A stretch of DNA of 64,000 nt from Chryseobacterium sp. ERMR1:04 (GTDB lineage Bacteria; Bacteroidota; Bacteroidia; Flavobacteriales; Weeksellaceae), in NCBI RefSeq assembly GCF_001297705.1, contig NZ_LIRF01000008.1, positions 930,001 to 994,000 of the forward strand. The letters run 5' to 3'. A model generated the notes under the pieces. The model was not told where the DNA came from. It made no database searches and saw only the letters and a program-made list of their open reading frames with translations. Position numbers and translations under genes: made by a program. Numbering within the stretch: the stretch's first letter is position 1; each line of letters starts with the position of its first letter. Of this stretch, positions 1 to 8,055 are shown one piece after another.

Positions 1-1986
1 TTGTTGAGCTTTAATCAGTTTACGAGATTTTATCCAAAAAAGCCAAAATTATTTGAATTTTCGATTCGGAAAATGGCTTTTAAAGATATCGTTCTGGTGA
101 AGAATAAAATCTCTTTAAGCAATGCCAATTTTGAAAATCCTAACCTGACCGTTTATAATACCAATGCCGTTGCTAAGAAATCTGAAAAGCCTTTGAATTA
201 TGAAGTCAATTTAGGTCAGATTAAAATAACAAATGCAGCGGTTCAGGTTCTGAAGGCTGATGGGAATCAACTTTTATGGGCGAAAAATTTTACGCTTAAT
301 GTTGATCAATTAATATTTGATAAAGAAACAAGGGAGCAAGTAATCCCCGTTGGATACAAAAGCTTTCAGTTTTCAGGAAAAGACATTTTATATTCCAATC
401 ATCAGAATTTTAGTGTTGGAAGTATTGCGCTGAATCCTAAAAGTGGGGAATTAAGAGATGTTTCTGTTACTCCAAACATATCAGATCCGGGTAGAAGATT
501 GATGACTTTTAAAGCAAATCTTGCTGCTTTTAATATCAATACTTTACAATTTATAGATAAAAAGTTAAATCTTGATATTAAAGATGTGTTGGTGGATCAT
601 GTAAATGGTACCATCAAAGAAGGCGAAATTAAAGCAAAGAAAACTCCGAAAGAAAATACGATAAACTCGATTGTAATTCGAAAAGTTTCTCTTAAAAATT
701 CTAATATTACTTACGATAAAGGAAATCAGCCTCTGGTTTTTAACGATCTGAATGCGACTATTAATAATATTGAAGTGAAGCCTAAGCCCAATAATTTAGG
801 GCATACTTTTAATGCTAAAGATTTTTTTTTAACGACCAAAAATTTTGCTTATCAAACGCAGTTCTATAGGATGAGCGTTGGACTTTTAAAGCTTAACAAA
901 AATAAAGTTCAGATCAGTAATTTCGCGATGAAACCTCTGGTTTCGAGAGCTCAGTTTATCAAAATGATTCCTGTAGAAAGAGATTTGTATGATCTTAAAG
1001 CAAATCAAATTACAGCAGAAGGAAATTGGGATCTTTTTTCACAGAATAAAAGTATTAACGCATCAAATGTGGTGATTCAATCTGCAGATGCTAATATTTT
1101 CAGGAGTAAAATTCCTAACGATGATTTAAAAGAAAAGCCACTGTACTCTAAATTATTGCGATCGATTAAAATTCCGATGTATGTCTCTAATTTAGATCTT
1201 AAAAACTCCGTTCTAGTGTATGAAGAAGATACACCGGAGAGTACGGGACCAGGAAAGTTGATATTCGGTAATTTTAATATGAATGTTAAAAACCTGAATT
1301 CTTCCAAAATGAAAGGTAAGCCAACGAAGGTAGATATCAAGATCAATTGTTCATTTATGAATCTTGCTCCTTTGGCTGTAAATTGGGGATTTGATGTAGC
1401 CAATACAAATGATGTATTTACCATTTCTGGCCGTGCAGCAAATCTTCCTGCGAATGGAATTAACCCTTTTATCAAGCCTTATCTTCATGTTATGGCCACT
1501 TCGGGGACAATTCAGGAAATGCTTTTTAATTTTAAAGGAAATCCTAAAGGTTTGAGCGGAACTTTTAATTTAAAACATAAGGATTTAAAGATCGCAGTTT
1601 TAAATAAAGACAATCAGCAGAAAAAAGGGATTCTTACCGCGATTGCCAATTTGGTAGTGAAATCCAGTTCTGGAAGTCTTCCTGAAGATGTTACGGTAGA
1701 AAATGTTGAAAGAGACCCTACAAAATCTTTCTTTAATTTGTTTTGGAAAGGAATTGAGCAAGGGTTGAAGAAGACTTTGATCGGAATTAATGTTGATAAG
1801 ACAGAGAAAAAAGTAAAAAAGGCAGTTTCTTCTGTAAAAGAAATGAAGAAATCGGTAAAAGAATTGAAACAAAATATTAAATCAAATTCTAAAAAACCGG
1901 AACAAAAAGCTGAACAAGATCCTCAAGAAAAGAAAGGCTTTCTAAAGAATATATTCAAGAAAAAAGATAAACCCGAAACTGAATAA
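1..1986 (+). CDS. AsmA-like protein, 5' end cut by the window
   Basis: The reading frame is open from the first base, so the true start probably lies to the left; 661 residues are visible. The protein is built from beta-rich stretches such as 'VSLKNSNITYDKGN' that recur in AsmA/DUF748-type envelope proteins, which are thought to help lipid transport or membrane homeostasis in the periplasm. No catalytic motif is seen. The last 65 residues are very rich in Lys and Glu and look like a flexible basic tail. Any N-terminal membrane anchor would be outside the window. The stop codon lies inside a strong terminator hairpin. The family call is by general resemblance only. Confidence 0.6.
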   Translation: MLSFNQFTRFYPKKPKLFEFSIRKMAFKDIVLVKNKISLSNANFENPNLTVYNTNAVAKKSEKPLNYEVNLGQIKITNAAVQVLKADGNQLLWAKNFTLNVDQLIFDKETREQVIPVGYKSFQFSGKDILYSNHQNFSVGSIALNPKSGELRDVSVTPNISDPGRRLMTFKANLAAFNINTLQFIDKKLNLDIKDVLVDHVNGTIKEGEIKAKKTPKENTINSIVIRKVSLKNSNITYDKGNQPLVFNDLNATINNIEVKPKPNNLGHTFNAKDFFLTTKNFAYQTQFYRMSVGLLKLNKNKVQISNFAMKPLVSRAQFIKMIPVERDLYDLKANQITAEGNWDLFSQNKSINASNVVIQSADANIFRSKIPNDDLKEKPLYSKLLRSIKIPMYVSNLDLKNSVLVYEEDTPESTGPGKLIFGNFNMNVKNLNSSKMKGKPTKVDIKINCSFMNLAPLAVNWGFDVANTNDVFTISGRAANLPANGINPFIKPYLHVMATSGTIQEMLFNFKGNPKGLSGTFNLKHKDLKIAVLNKDNQQKKGILTAIANLVVKSSSGSLPEDVTVENVERDPTKSFFNLFWKGIEQGLKKTLIGINVDKTEKKVKKAVSSVKEMKKSVKELKQNIKSNSKKPEQKAEQDPQEKKGFLKNIFKKKDKPETE

Positions 1987-2004
1987 TTTCGGGTTTATCT
2001 TTTA
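1965..2004 (+). terminator. Rho-independent terminator of the AsmA-like gene
   Basis: A 14-bp perfect stem (AGATAAACCCGAAA at 1965-1978 with its complement at 1987-2000) is followed by TTTT. The left arm is the end of the coding sequence and the stop codon is in the loop. Confidence 0.8.
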
Positions 2005-2075
2005 AAATATGTTAAAATTGTTCTTTTTGAATTATTGCTTACCAGTCTCATTAACCGGCAGATTATATTTGATTT

Positions 2076-2426
2076 TTAAAGATTAAATTCTTCGCTCTCC
2101 TGAACGGGGATATCTCTTAGGAATTTATCGAATTCTTCGCCTGGATAATTGCTGTCTGCTCCATAAGAGTCTATAATCATGCCACGGTTTCCATCATTAT
2201 CTTTTAAAACATATAGCACTGCATTGTCGTCCGGATTGCTATCGCCTTCAAAACGATATGTTTTTAAGATGGTTAAGTCAGTGGGTGCATAGTTTTTTTC
2301 TGAGTTATCTAGCTTCATTTCACAGCTTTCATTCATTCTGAATTCTCGGTGTATGCCTCGTTCAGATAAGGTTTTCATTACCTGACTTAGAGTTGTCATA
2401 CGATCCATATATTCTGAGCTATCCAT
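2076..2426 (-). CDS. small uncharacterised acidic protein
   Basis: This 116-residue protein has no signal peptide or membrane segment. The middle and end ('YRFEGDSNPDDNAVLYVLKD', then 'MIIDSYGADS') resemble a family of about 100-residue Bacteroidetes proteins often labelled 'phosphoribosylpyrophosphate synthetase'. That label is almost certainly a propagated error, because the protein is far too short and lacks the PRPP-binding motif. It stands alone and converges on the AsmA-like gene. Function unknown. Confidence 0.65.
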   Translation of the reverse strand: MDSSEYMDRMTTLSQVMKTLSERGIHREFRMNESCEMKLDNSEKNYAPTDLTILKTYRFEGDSNPDDNAVLYVLKDNDGNRGMIIDSYGADSNYPGEEFDKFLRDIPVQESEEFNL

Positions 2427-2599
2427 AATAATATTTTATTGATTTACTACAAGAATTAAACCATTAGCACTAAAACATTGATTTTTTGATGAATTATATT
2501 TTTCTTGAAAATTAAGTTTAATGTTAACAAAATTTATAATTAAAATAAATAAAATAGGTACACTTTTTGCAATATCCCAAGTAATAAATCGGGCAAAAT

Positions 2600-2794
2600 A
2601 TGAAAAAAGAAGTCGGAGTTATACTGGCAGGAAGTGTTGGGCTTTTGGCAGTATTAAGTTTTATAGGCATTAAAAAAGTATTAGGTAAAAAAAATAAACA
2701 ATACAGTGATTCTTATTCAGATTATCACAGACATTTTGATGGTAAAAATCAAGATGACGAATATCATGGAATAGAATTTTATGCGCTGAAGTAG
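2600..2794 (+). CDS. small single-pass membrane protein
   Basis: The 64-residue product has a hydrophobic helix at about residues 6-24 (VGVILAGSVGLLAVLSFIGI), then a short basic stretch and a polar tail rich in Tyr, Asp and His. This predicts one membrane span with the tail in the cytoplasm. No family is recognised. It is a single gene followed directly by a terminator hairpin, which supports its being a real transcription unit. Confidence 0.55.
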   Translation: MKKEVGVILAGSVGLLAVLSFIGIKKVLGKKNKQYSDSYSDYHRHFDGKNQDDEYHGIEFYALK

Positions 2795-2824
2795 TAAAAA
2801 TATATATTTAATCAGTTTTTTTTA

Positions 2825-2858
2825 ATATCCAATACTTTTTTAGTGTTGGATATTTTTG
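2825..2858 (+). terminator. terminator after the small membrane protein gene
   Basis: A 12-bp stem (ATATCCAATACT at 2825-2836 pairing with 2842-2853, one G-T pair) has a five-T loop and is followed by TTTTTG. Confidence 0.75.
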
Positions 2859-2922
2859 TGGAAAACTTTAGTGTTAAAACGCATTATTTTTTGAAGATTC
2901 CATTCTATTTTTACATCAGAAA

Positions 2923-3969
2923 ATGCAGAACGAAAACAGTATAAAAGGTCAAGGCGCTCAGCGAAATATTATCAACCGTTTCGACAGGTTTACCTATGAG
3001 CCCGATGAAGAAGATTTTGAATCTGTAAAGACCTCTTTTACGGAGATTTTTCCGAAAACGATTGTGAATCAGGTGAAGAGTGAAGATCTTCCGATGGAAT
3101 ATTCAATGAATCCTTATCAGGGTTGTGAGCATGGATGTTCTTATTGTTTTGCAAGACCTACTCATGAATACTGGGGCTATAGCGCGGGAATTGATTTTGA
3201 AAGAAAAATTATGGTGAAGAAAAATGCACCAGAATTATTAGAGAAATTTTTCCAAAAAAGAGGCTATAAACCTGCGTCAATTTTGCTTTCTGGAAATACG
3301 GATTGCTATCAGCCTGCCGAAAGACAATTTGAGATTACTAGAAAATTACTGCAAGTTTGTCTTGATTACAGACACCCTGTCAATATTCTGACAAAAAATG
3401 CTTTAGTTTTGAGAGATCTGGATATTCTAAAACCCCTTGCTGAACAGAATTTAGTTTCTGTTTCTTTAAGCATTCCTACGATGAATGAAGAGTTAAGAAG
3501 AAAAATGGAGCCACGGACCAGTTCTTCCAAGAATAAACTAAAAGCAATTGAAACTCTTTCTGAGAGTAAAGTTCCTGTACATGTGATGGTTGCGCCAATG
3601 ATTCCGGGGTTGAATAGTGATGAGCCTTTAAATATTTTAAAAGCGATTTCTGATGCCGGGGCTCAAAGTTTTGGGTATAATTTAGTAAGATTGAATGATA
3701 CGGTAGAACCTGTTTTTGTACAGTGGATTGAAACTCATTTTCCGGACAGAGCTCAGAAAGTTTTAAACTTAATTCGTTCAACGCGAGGAGGAAACTTAGG
3801 AGATAAAAGATATTTTGAAAGACAGAATGGACAAGGGAATATTGCAGAAATGATTCACAATACCTTTAAAATAGGAAGAAAGAAATTTTTTGATGGCAAA
3901 GAGTTTCCTAAATTATCAACGGCTAATTTTACGGGAGCGAAAGATCAGCAATTGAGGCTGTTTGATTGA
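2923..3969 (+). CDS. PA0069-type radical SAM protein
   Basis: A 348-residue radical SAM enzyme. The cluster motif is CEHGCSYC, with Cys68, Cys72 and Cys75 spaced CxxxCxxC for the SAM-bound [4Fe-4S] cluster. The surrounding 'MNPYQGCEHGCSYCFARPTH' is typical of the PA0069/Rv2578c family, which is distantly related to spore photoproduct lyase and has no established substrate. No SPASM or B12 domain is visible. It is transcribed alone, toward the two leader peptides on the opposite strand. A role in processing those peptides is possible only by position; the family is widespread without such neighbours. Confidence 0.85.
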   Translation: MQNENSIKGQGAQRNIINRFDRFTYEPDEEDFESVKTSFTEIFPKTIVNQVKSEDLPMEYSMNPYQGCEHGCSYCFARPTHEYWGYSAGIDFERKIMVKKNAPELLEKFFQKRGYKPASILLSGNTDCYQPAERQFEITRKLLQVCLDYRHPVNILTKNALVLRDLDILKPLAEQNLVSVSLSIPTMNEELRRKMEPRTSSSKNKLKAIETLSESKVPVHVMVAPMIPGLNSDEPLNILKAISDAGAQSFGYNLVRLNDTVEPVFVQWIETHFPDRAQKVLNLIRSTRGGNLGDKRYFERQNGQGNIAEMIHNTFKIGRKKFFDGKEFPKLSTANFTGAKDQQLRLFD

Positions 3970-3973
3970 TTTT

Positions 3974-4005
3974 TTTTCCGCAGATTATAAGAATTTTCAC
4001 AGATG
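3974..4005. repeat. fragment of the 'ATCTGTG..ATCTGCGG' dispersed repeat
   Basis: The stretch contains CCGCAGATTATAAG and TTTTCACAGATGA, which read on the other strand as TCATCTGTGAAAA...CTTATAATCTGCGG. The same word family occurs at 53584-53616 and 54099-54117, so this looks like a degraded copy of a dispersed intergenic repeat. Confidence 0.45.
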
Positions 4006-4054
4006 ATTGTGTTTTATTTGTGAACAGTATTAGTGTTTAAATAATAAGGAACAA

Positions 4055-4080
4055 AAAACCGCTCCAAAAAGAAACGGTAT
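4055..4080 (-). terminator. terminator of leader-peptide gene 1
   Basis: Read on the minus strand, ACCGTTTC, a five-T loop and GGAGCGGT form an 8-bp stem with two wobble pairs followed by a T run. It is near-identical to the hairpin after leader-peptide gene 2, so the terminator was duplicated along with the gene. Confidence 0.65.
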
Positions 4081-4103
4081 TTTATATAGCAAGTTTGTTA
4101 TTT

Positions 4104-4262
4104 CTAAACGGGTTCGCCTTCAGGGCAGATAAATTCTCGTCTACACAATTCGCGATACATAATTCCATTACATATATAAAAACATTCTCCGGGAAAAGGA
4201 TAGCTTTCTCCCCCTGAAATGCTTTTCAATTTGTCTTTGCTTAATTTCTTTAGATTTTTCAT
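4104..4262 (-). CDS. double-glycine-leader cysteine-rich peptide 1
   Basis: A 52-residue ORF. It begins MKNLKKLSKDKLKSISGG, a basic amphipathic leader ending in Gly-Gly like those cut by C39-type bacteriocin exporters. The 34-residue core starts ESYPFPGECF and has four cysteines. Similar Chryseobacterium peptides are usually annotated as 'bacteriocin-like protein'; no activity has been shown for this one. It has its own TAnnTTTA-type promoter and a terminator. Peptide 2, just upstream, shares the leader but not the core. No exporter or C39 peptidase is in the window. Too short for standard ORF cut-offs. Confidence 0.75.
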   Translation of the reverse strand: MKNLKKLSKDKLKSISGGESYPFPGECFYICNGIMYRELCRREFICPEGEPV

Positions 4263-4286
4263 ATTATTTTTAGTTTGATGGTAAAA

Positions 4287-4315
4287 TAAAGATACTCAAA
4301 ATAGTCATATGTCAA
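4287..4315 (-). promoter_or_regulatory. promoter of leader-peptide gene 1
   Basis: On the minus strand TTG (4313-4315), 18 bases, then TATCTTTA (4287-4294). The stretch after the -7 box, ending TTTACCATCAAA, matches the one in front of peptide 2. Confidence 0.55.
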
Positions 4316-4432
4316 TCTGTTTTGAATTATTTTTCATGGAAGTCTTTCTATGGCTAATATTGCCCATGTTTTATCTCATAATTGAGTTAAAACTGATCCT
4401 TTTTTTAATGTAATCATAGCAACGGAAAACAA

Positions 4433-4462
4433 AAAACCGCTCCAAAAAGGAACGGTTTTCTT
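4433..4462 (-). terminator. terminator of leader-peptide gene 2
   Basis: On the minus strand AAAACCGTTCC, a five-T loop and GGAGCGGTTTT give an 11-bp stem ending in a T run. Its sequence is nearly the same as the hairpin at 4055-4080. Confidence 0.75.
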
Positions 4463-4483
4463 ATACATGTTTTTGAATTTCAA

Positions 4484-4645
4484 TTACATTGAATTGTCCG
4501 GACATTTGAAATCATTGCTGCAAGCTGCACAAATGACAACTCCGCTGCAGTAATAGTTACAAAATTCAGGTTCTGGAAGTTTAATTCCTCCTGCTCCCGA
4601 AATGCCTTTTAGTTGGCCTTTACTTAATTTCTTTAAATTTTTCAT
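4484..4645 (-). CDS. double-glycine-leader cysteine-rich peptide 2
   Basis: A 53-residue ORF with leader MKNLKKLSKGQLKGISGAGG, matching peptide 1 over the first nine residues and again at the Leu-Lys-x-Ile-Ser-Gly end. The core after GG (IKLPEPEFCNYYCSGVV, and on) has five cysteines in a different arrangement. It starts 72 bases after the stop of the 2OG-Fe(II) oxygenase gene on the same strand but has its own promoter and terminator. The leader-conserved, core-variable pattern fits secreted peptides or RiPP precursors. No bioactivity can be deduced. Confidence 0.75.
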   Translation of the reverse strand: MKNLKKLSKGQLKGISGAGGIKLPEPEFCNYYCSGVVICAACSNDFKCPDNSM

Positions 4646-4675
4646 ATTGATTTAATTAAAATTTTGATAGTAAAG

Positions 4676-4704
4676 TAAATATAATTAAAAAATTATATAC
4701 CAAA
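4676..4704 (-). promoter_or_regulatory. promoter of leader-peptide gene 2
   Basis: On the minus strand TTTG (4701-4704), 17 bases, then TATATTTA (4676-4683), followed by CTTTACTATCAAA, which is nearly the same as in front of peptide 1. The start codon is 30 bases downstream. Confidence 0.6.
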
Positions 4705-4717
4705 TAAGGTTTTTGGG

Positions 4718-5668
4718 TTATTTTTTTATTAACCCTAATTCAATCAATCTTTCGTGTAAAAACTCTCCTGCAGTTGTATCTTCATATAACTTAGGGTTGT
4801 TTTCATTAACACAATTTTCAAGAGCGTTTAATGACATTCCGCTTACTGGATGCATAAAGAAAGGGATAGAATATCTTGAAGTTCCCCACGATTCTCTTGG
4901 TGGATTTACCACTCTGTGAATCGTAGATTTCAATTTGTTGTTGGTATGTCTTGATAACATATCTCCAACGTTGATCACCAATTCATCTGGTTCGGCAATA
5001 GCATCAATCCATTCACCATCATGGTTTTGAACCTGAAGTCCTTTTCCTTGAGATCCCATCAAAAGCGTAATCAGATTGATGTCTCCGTGAGCAGCTGCTC
5101 TTACCGCATCATCCGGCTCCTGAGTAATAGGTGGATAATGAATAGGTCTTAAAATAGAGTTTCCTTCTGCAATTTTGTCATCAAAATAAAACTCATCAAG
5201 ATCAAGATACAATGCCAACGCCTGTAAAACAGATTTTCCTGTTTTCTCAAGCATTTGGTACGTTTCTTTACCTACTTCATTGAATTTTGGAAGTTCATCA
5301 ACAATCACATTGTCAGGATATTCTTTTTTGTATTTTGAATCATCAGACACATATTGTCCGAAATGCCAAAATTCTTTTAAGTCTCCTTTTTTGAATCCTT
5401 TTGCAGTTTCTTTACCGAATCCTACATAGCCTCTTTGGCCACCAATTCCTGGAATTTCATACTGTTGTTTAGTCTCTGTGGGAAGTTCAAAAAAGTTTTT
5501 CACTTCTCCGTACAGGTCTTCTACCAATTGGTCATTAAGAAAGTGTCCTTTTAAGGCCACAAAACCAATCTCTTCGTAAGCTTTTCCGATTTCATTTACA
5601 AATTTCTGTTTGCGTTCCGGTTCACCCGAAAGGAAATCACGCAGGTCTACACTAGGTATTTTATCCAT
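4718..5668 (-). CDS. isopenicillin N synthase-like 2OG-Fe(II) oxygenase
   Basis: A 316-residue non-haem iron oxygenase when started at the ATG at 5668. A longer frame from a TTG at 5692 would begin inside a -7 promoter box (5690-5697), so the shorter start is preferred. The iron triad is His194-x-Asp196 (in AAHGDINL) and His251 (in STIHRVVNP); Arg265 of RYS would bind 2-oxoglutarate. The N-terminal DIOX_N-type part ('VALKGHFLNDQ') is present. The family spans antibiotic synthases and many enzymes of unknown substrate. Two cysteine-rich leader peptides lie just downstream on the same strand, but housekeeping homologues exist throughout flavobacteria. Confidence 0.85.
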   Translation of the reverse strand: MDKIPSVDLRDFLSGEPERKQKFVNEIGKAYEEIGFVALKGHFLNDQLVEDLYGEVKNFFELPTETKQQYEIPGIGGQRGYVGFGKETAKGFKKGDLKEFWHFGQYVSDDSKYKKEYPDNVIVDELPKFNEVGKETYQMLEKTGKSVLQALALYLDLDEFYFDDKIAEGNSILRPIHYPPITQEPDDAVRAAAHGDINLITLLMGSQGKGLQVQNHDGEWIDAIAEPDELVINVGDMLSRHTNNKLKSTIHRVVNPPRESWGTSRYSIPFFMHPVSGMSLNALENCVNENNPKLYEDTTAGEFLHERLIELGLIKK

Positions 5669-5689
5669 TTTTAGAAATTTAACGTGGTG

Positions 5690-5697
5690 CAAAATTA
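5690..5697 (-). promoter_or_regulatory. -7 box of the oxygenase gene
   Basis: TAATTTTG on the minus strand matches the Bacteroidetes TAnnTTTG box and lies 22 bases before the ATG at 5668. No good -33 TTG is seen. Confidence 0.5.
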
Positions 5698-5743
5698 CAT
5701 CTTTTTTGAATTAAATTTTTTTAGAATTAAGGATTTATAAGTT

Positions 5744-5751
5744 AAATTTGT
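5744..5751 (+). promoter_or_regulatory. -7 box of menD
   Basis: TAAATTTG fits the TAnnTTTG box and ends only four bases before the menD ATG, so the transcript would be leaderless or nearly so. There is no convincing -33 element. Confidence 0.4.
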
Positions 5752-5755
5752 ACTC

Positions 5756-7426
5756 ATGAAAAAATATTCTTCTAAGAGAAGTATTCAAATACTTGCGCAC
5801 CTCCTTCAGCAGTACGGAATTTTAGATATTGTTATTTCACCGGGATCTAGAAATGCCCCGTTAGCGATTCATTTTTCAGAAATGGATAGTTTTAACTGTT
5901 TCAGTATTGTAGACGAAAGAAGTGCCGCTTTTGTTGGAATAGGGATGGCCCAAAGCGAAAAAAAGCCTGTTGCAGTTACCTGTACAAGTGGTTCGGCTGT
6001 TGCCAATTATTATCCTGCCGTTACAGAAGCATTTTATCAGAATATTCCACTTTTGATATTAAGTGCAGACAGACCCACAGATTTTGTAGATATTTTTGAT
6101 GGGCAGACCATTAGACAGCAAAATATTTTTCATCAGCATTCTTATGGTGATTTCCAACTCTTAGAAGACAGTAAGGAAAACGCCGAGGAGATTAATTTTG
6201 ATATTATTAAAAAAGCAATTGAGCTTTGTTTTGAAAAACAAGGTCCGGTTCATATTAATATCCCGTTGGAAGAGCCTTTGTATGAATTGGTTTCTGAACT
6301 TCCTACTTTTCCTACGGTTGAGAAAACAATTAAGCACAAGGAATATGAAATTCCGTCTACCTTAATTGCAGATTGGCATACTTCACAAAGAATTCTTCTT
6401 TTGGTTGGAACAAAAGACTACAGTCCTGAATTGGAAAGTCAGCTTTCTCAGTTGGTTAAAAATCATTCTGTGGTGGTTTTAAGTGAGGCAAATTCTAATG
6501 TGCATCATGATAAATTTTTTAGACATATTGATCGTTATATTTTCAATTTTACGGAAGAAGACTATAAAACATACGCTCCTGATCTCTTAATAACCATCGG
6601 GCAGAATGTAGTTTCTAAAAAAGTAAAACAATTTTTAAGAAGCGCACGCCCAAAACAACATTGGCATTTGGATGAAGTTTGGCAGCCTGATACTTATTTT
6701 TCATTAACAGAAAAAATAGAAGTTAAACCAGAATTGTTCTTTTCTAAATTGTTGAAATTCATTAATCTAGAGCCAAGGCCTTATTTTAATCTTTGGGATG
6801 TTTTACGAGATAAAAAAGATGCTAAACATCTAGAATTTTTAAATACCGTAGAATATTCTGATTTCTATTTCTTTAATAAAGTTTCAGAAACGGTTCCTGA
6901 GAATTATAATATTCATGTAAGCAATAGTTCGGCGATAAGATATGCGCAGTTATTTGATTTTGGGAAAAGAAAAATATACTGTAACCGAGGTACAAGCGGA
7001 ATTGATGGTTCTACCTCAACGGCGATGGGGTTTGCTATTAAAAATGCCAATCCGACATTGTTAATTACCGGAGATCTAAGTTTTTTCTACGATATTAATG
7101 GTCTTTGGAATCAATATATTCCACCATTTGTAAGAATTATGATCTTCAATAATGGGGAAGGGAATATCTTTAAGATTATTCCGGGGCCTGGAAATGCCAA
7201 CCCAAATACTTTAGACGAATTTATTGCAACGAAGCACCGTAAAAATGCGGAACACCTTGCCAAGCATTTCGGATTCTCTTACACAAGAGTGGAAGATGAA
7301 GCAACGCTTGACCGTGTGTTAGATAATTTCTTCAAACCGGATGCACAACCTAAAATATTGGAAGTGAATACGTATGGTAAAAATAGCGCCGATGTTTTAA
7401 AGGCTTATTTTGACTTTATGAAATAG
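5756..7426 (+). CDS. menD: 2-succinyl-5-enolpyruvyl-6-hydroxy-3-cyclohexene-1-carboxylate synthase MenD
   Basis: This cytoplasmic thiamine-diphosphate enzyme joins isochorismate and 2-oxoglutarate in menaquinone synthesis. The 556-residue length is normal. Visible are the N-terminal 'DIVISPGSRNAPLAIHF' start, the ThDP-activating Glu in DERSAAF, and the C-terminal diphosphate/Mg site TGDLSFFYD...IFNNGEGNIF. The other men genes are not nearby. The gene is divergent from the oxygenase gene and its stop is two bases from the end of pabC, so the transcripts converge. Menaquinone is the usual flavobacterial respiratory quinone. Confidence 0.95.
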   Translation: MKKYSSKRSIQILAHLLQQYGILDIVISPGSRNAPLAIHFSEMDSFNCFSIVDERSAAFVGIGMAQSEKKPVAVTCTSGSAVANYYPAVTEAFYQNIPLLILSADRPTDFVDIFDGQTIRQQNIFHQHSYGDFQLLEDSKENAEEINFDIIKKAIELCFEKQGPVHINIPLEEPLYELVSELPTFPTVEKTIKHKEYEIPSTLIADWHTSQRILLLVGTKDYSPELESQLSQLVKNHSVVVLSEANSNVHHDKFFRHIDRYIFNFTEEDYKTYAPDLLITIGQNVVSKKVKQFLRSARPKQHWHLDEVWQPDTYFSLTEKIEVKPELFFSKLLKFINLEPRPYFNLWDVLRDKKDAKHLEFLNTVEYSDFYFFNKVSETVPENYNIHVSNSSAIRYAQLFDFGKRKIYCNRGTSGIDGSTSTAMGFAIKNANPTLLITGDLSFFYDINGLWNQYIPPFVRIMIFNNGEGNIFKIIPGPGNANPNTLDEFIATKHRKNAEHLAKHFGFSYTRVEDEATLDRVLDNFFKPDAQPKILEVNTYGKNSADVLKAYFDFMK

Positions 7427-7428
7427 TA

Positions 7429-8055
7429 TTAAAAATCTAAATATTCTTGATTACCCGGTAGATTGATAATTCGATCTATTGGGTAAATAAACATATCATC
7501 AAAATCATTCATCGCATTGATGAGTTGAAAATGGGTGTATTGTTTGATATTTTGTAAAGTAATTTCCTGCTCTTTTATCTTTTTATTCTTCAAAAGGTTC
7601 TGTCTTTGAACTCCGTTTAACAGATAGGTTGTTGGCGTAAACCAATCTTTCCCTTTTAAGAACAAAATGTTAGAGAATGAGGTGTCTGTGATATGATTAT
7701 TTTTTACAATAATGATTTCTTCAGCCTTAGACTTCGTTTTCATTCTTTCCAACTCTTTTCGGTCTTCAAATTTGAAAGAATAGTCGAAACTGTTGTTTTC
7801 AACCAATTGGAAATCCTGTATTTCAGGAATCGCATAAGGAATCATTTGGGTACGGATTCTTTTGTCTAAATCGTAAGAGATTCTTAGTTTATACATTCCG
7901 TCTTCATCATGCTCCAGGCTTTTAAAAATTTTAGCCAAATCAATAGAACCTTCTTTCCCAAAGTGGGCAAAGGTTTGATTTACTCTTTTTTGATGAATGT
8001 CTAACAGGAACACTTCCTGATCTTCTACTTTAATACTTTCAATGAATTGGGACAT
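7429..8055 (-). CDS. pabC: class IV aminotransferase, probable aminodeoxychorismate lyase
   Basis: This 208-residue PLP fold-type IV protein is shorter than the usual 270 or so. The segment 'NNHITDTSFSNILFLKGKDW' is the family hallmark and 'PTTYLLNGVQRQNLL' the following conserved loop. It would release pyruvate from 4-amino-4-deoxychorismate to give p-aminobenzoate for folate. It overlaps the end of the pabB gene by 17 bases, which supports this assignment over a branched-chain or D-amino-acid aminotransferase. The short N-terminus is typical of Bacteroidetes PabC-like proteins. Confidence 0.8.
   Translation of the reverse strand: MSQFIESIKVEDQEVFLLDIHQKRVNQTFAHFGKEGSIDLAKIFKSLEHDEDGMYKLRISYDLDKRIRTQMIPYAIPEIQDFQLVENNSFDYSFKFEDRKELERMKTKSKAEEIIIVKNNHITDTSFSNILFLKGKDWFTPTTYLLNGVQRQNLLKNKKIKEQEITLQNIKQYTHFQLINAMNDFDDMFIYPIDRIINLPGNQEYLDF

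Noticed and set aside
1077..1475. Long antisense frame inside the AsmA-like gene
   Set aside because: It lies entirely in a gene with sensible coding sequence and has no start signals; the same holds for the other overlapping frames across the window.
5669..5692. Eight-residue N-terminal extension of the oxygenase
   Set aside because: It would begin with TTG inside the promoter's -7 box; the ATG at 5668 fits the family start.
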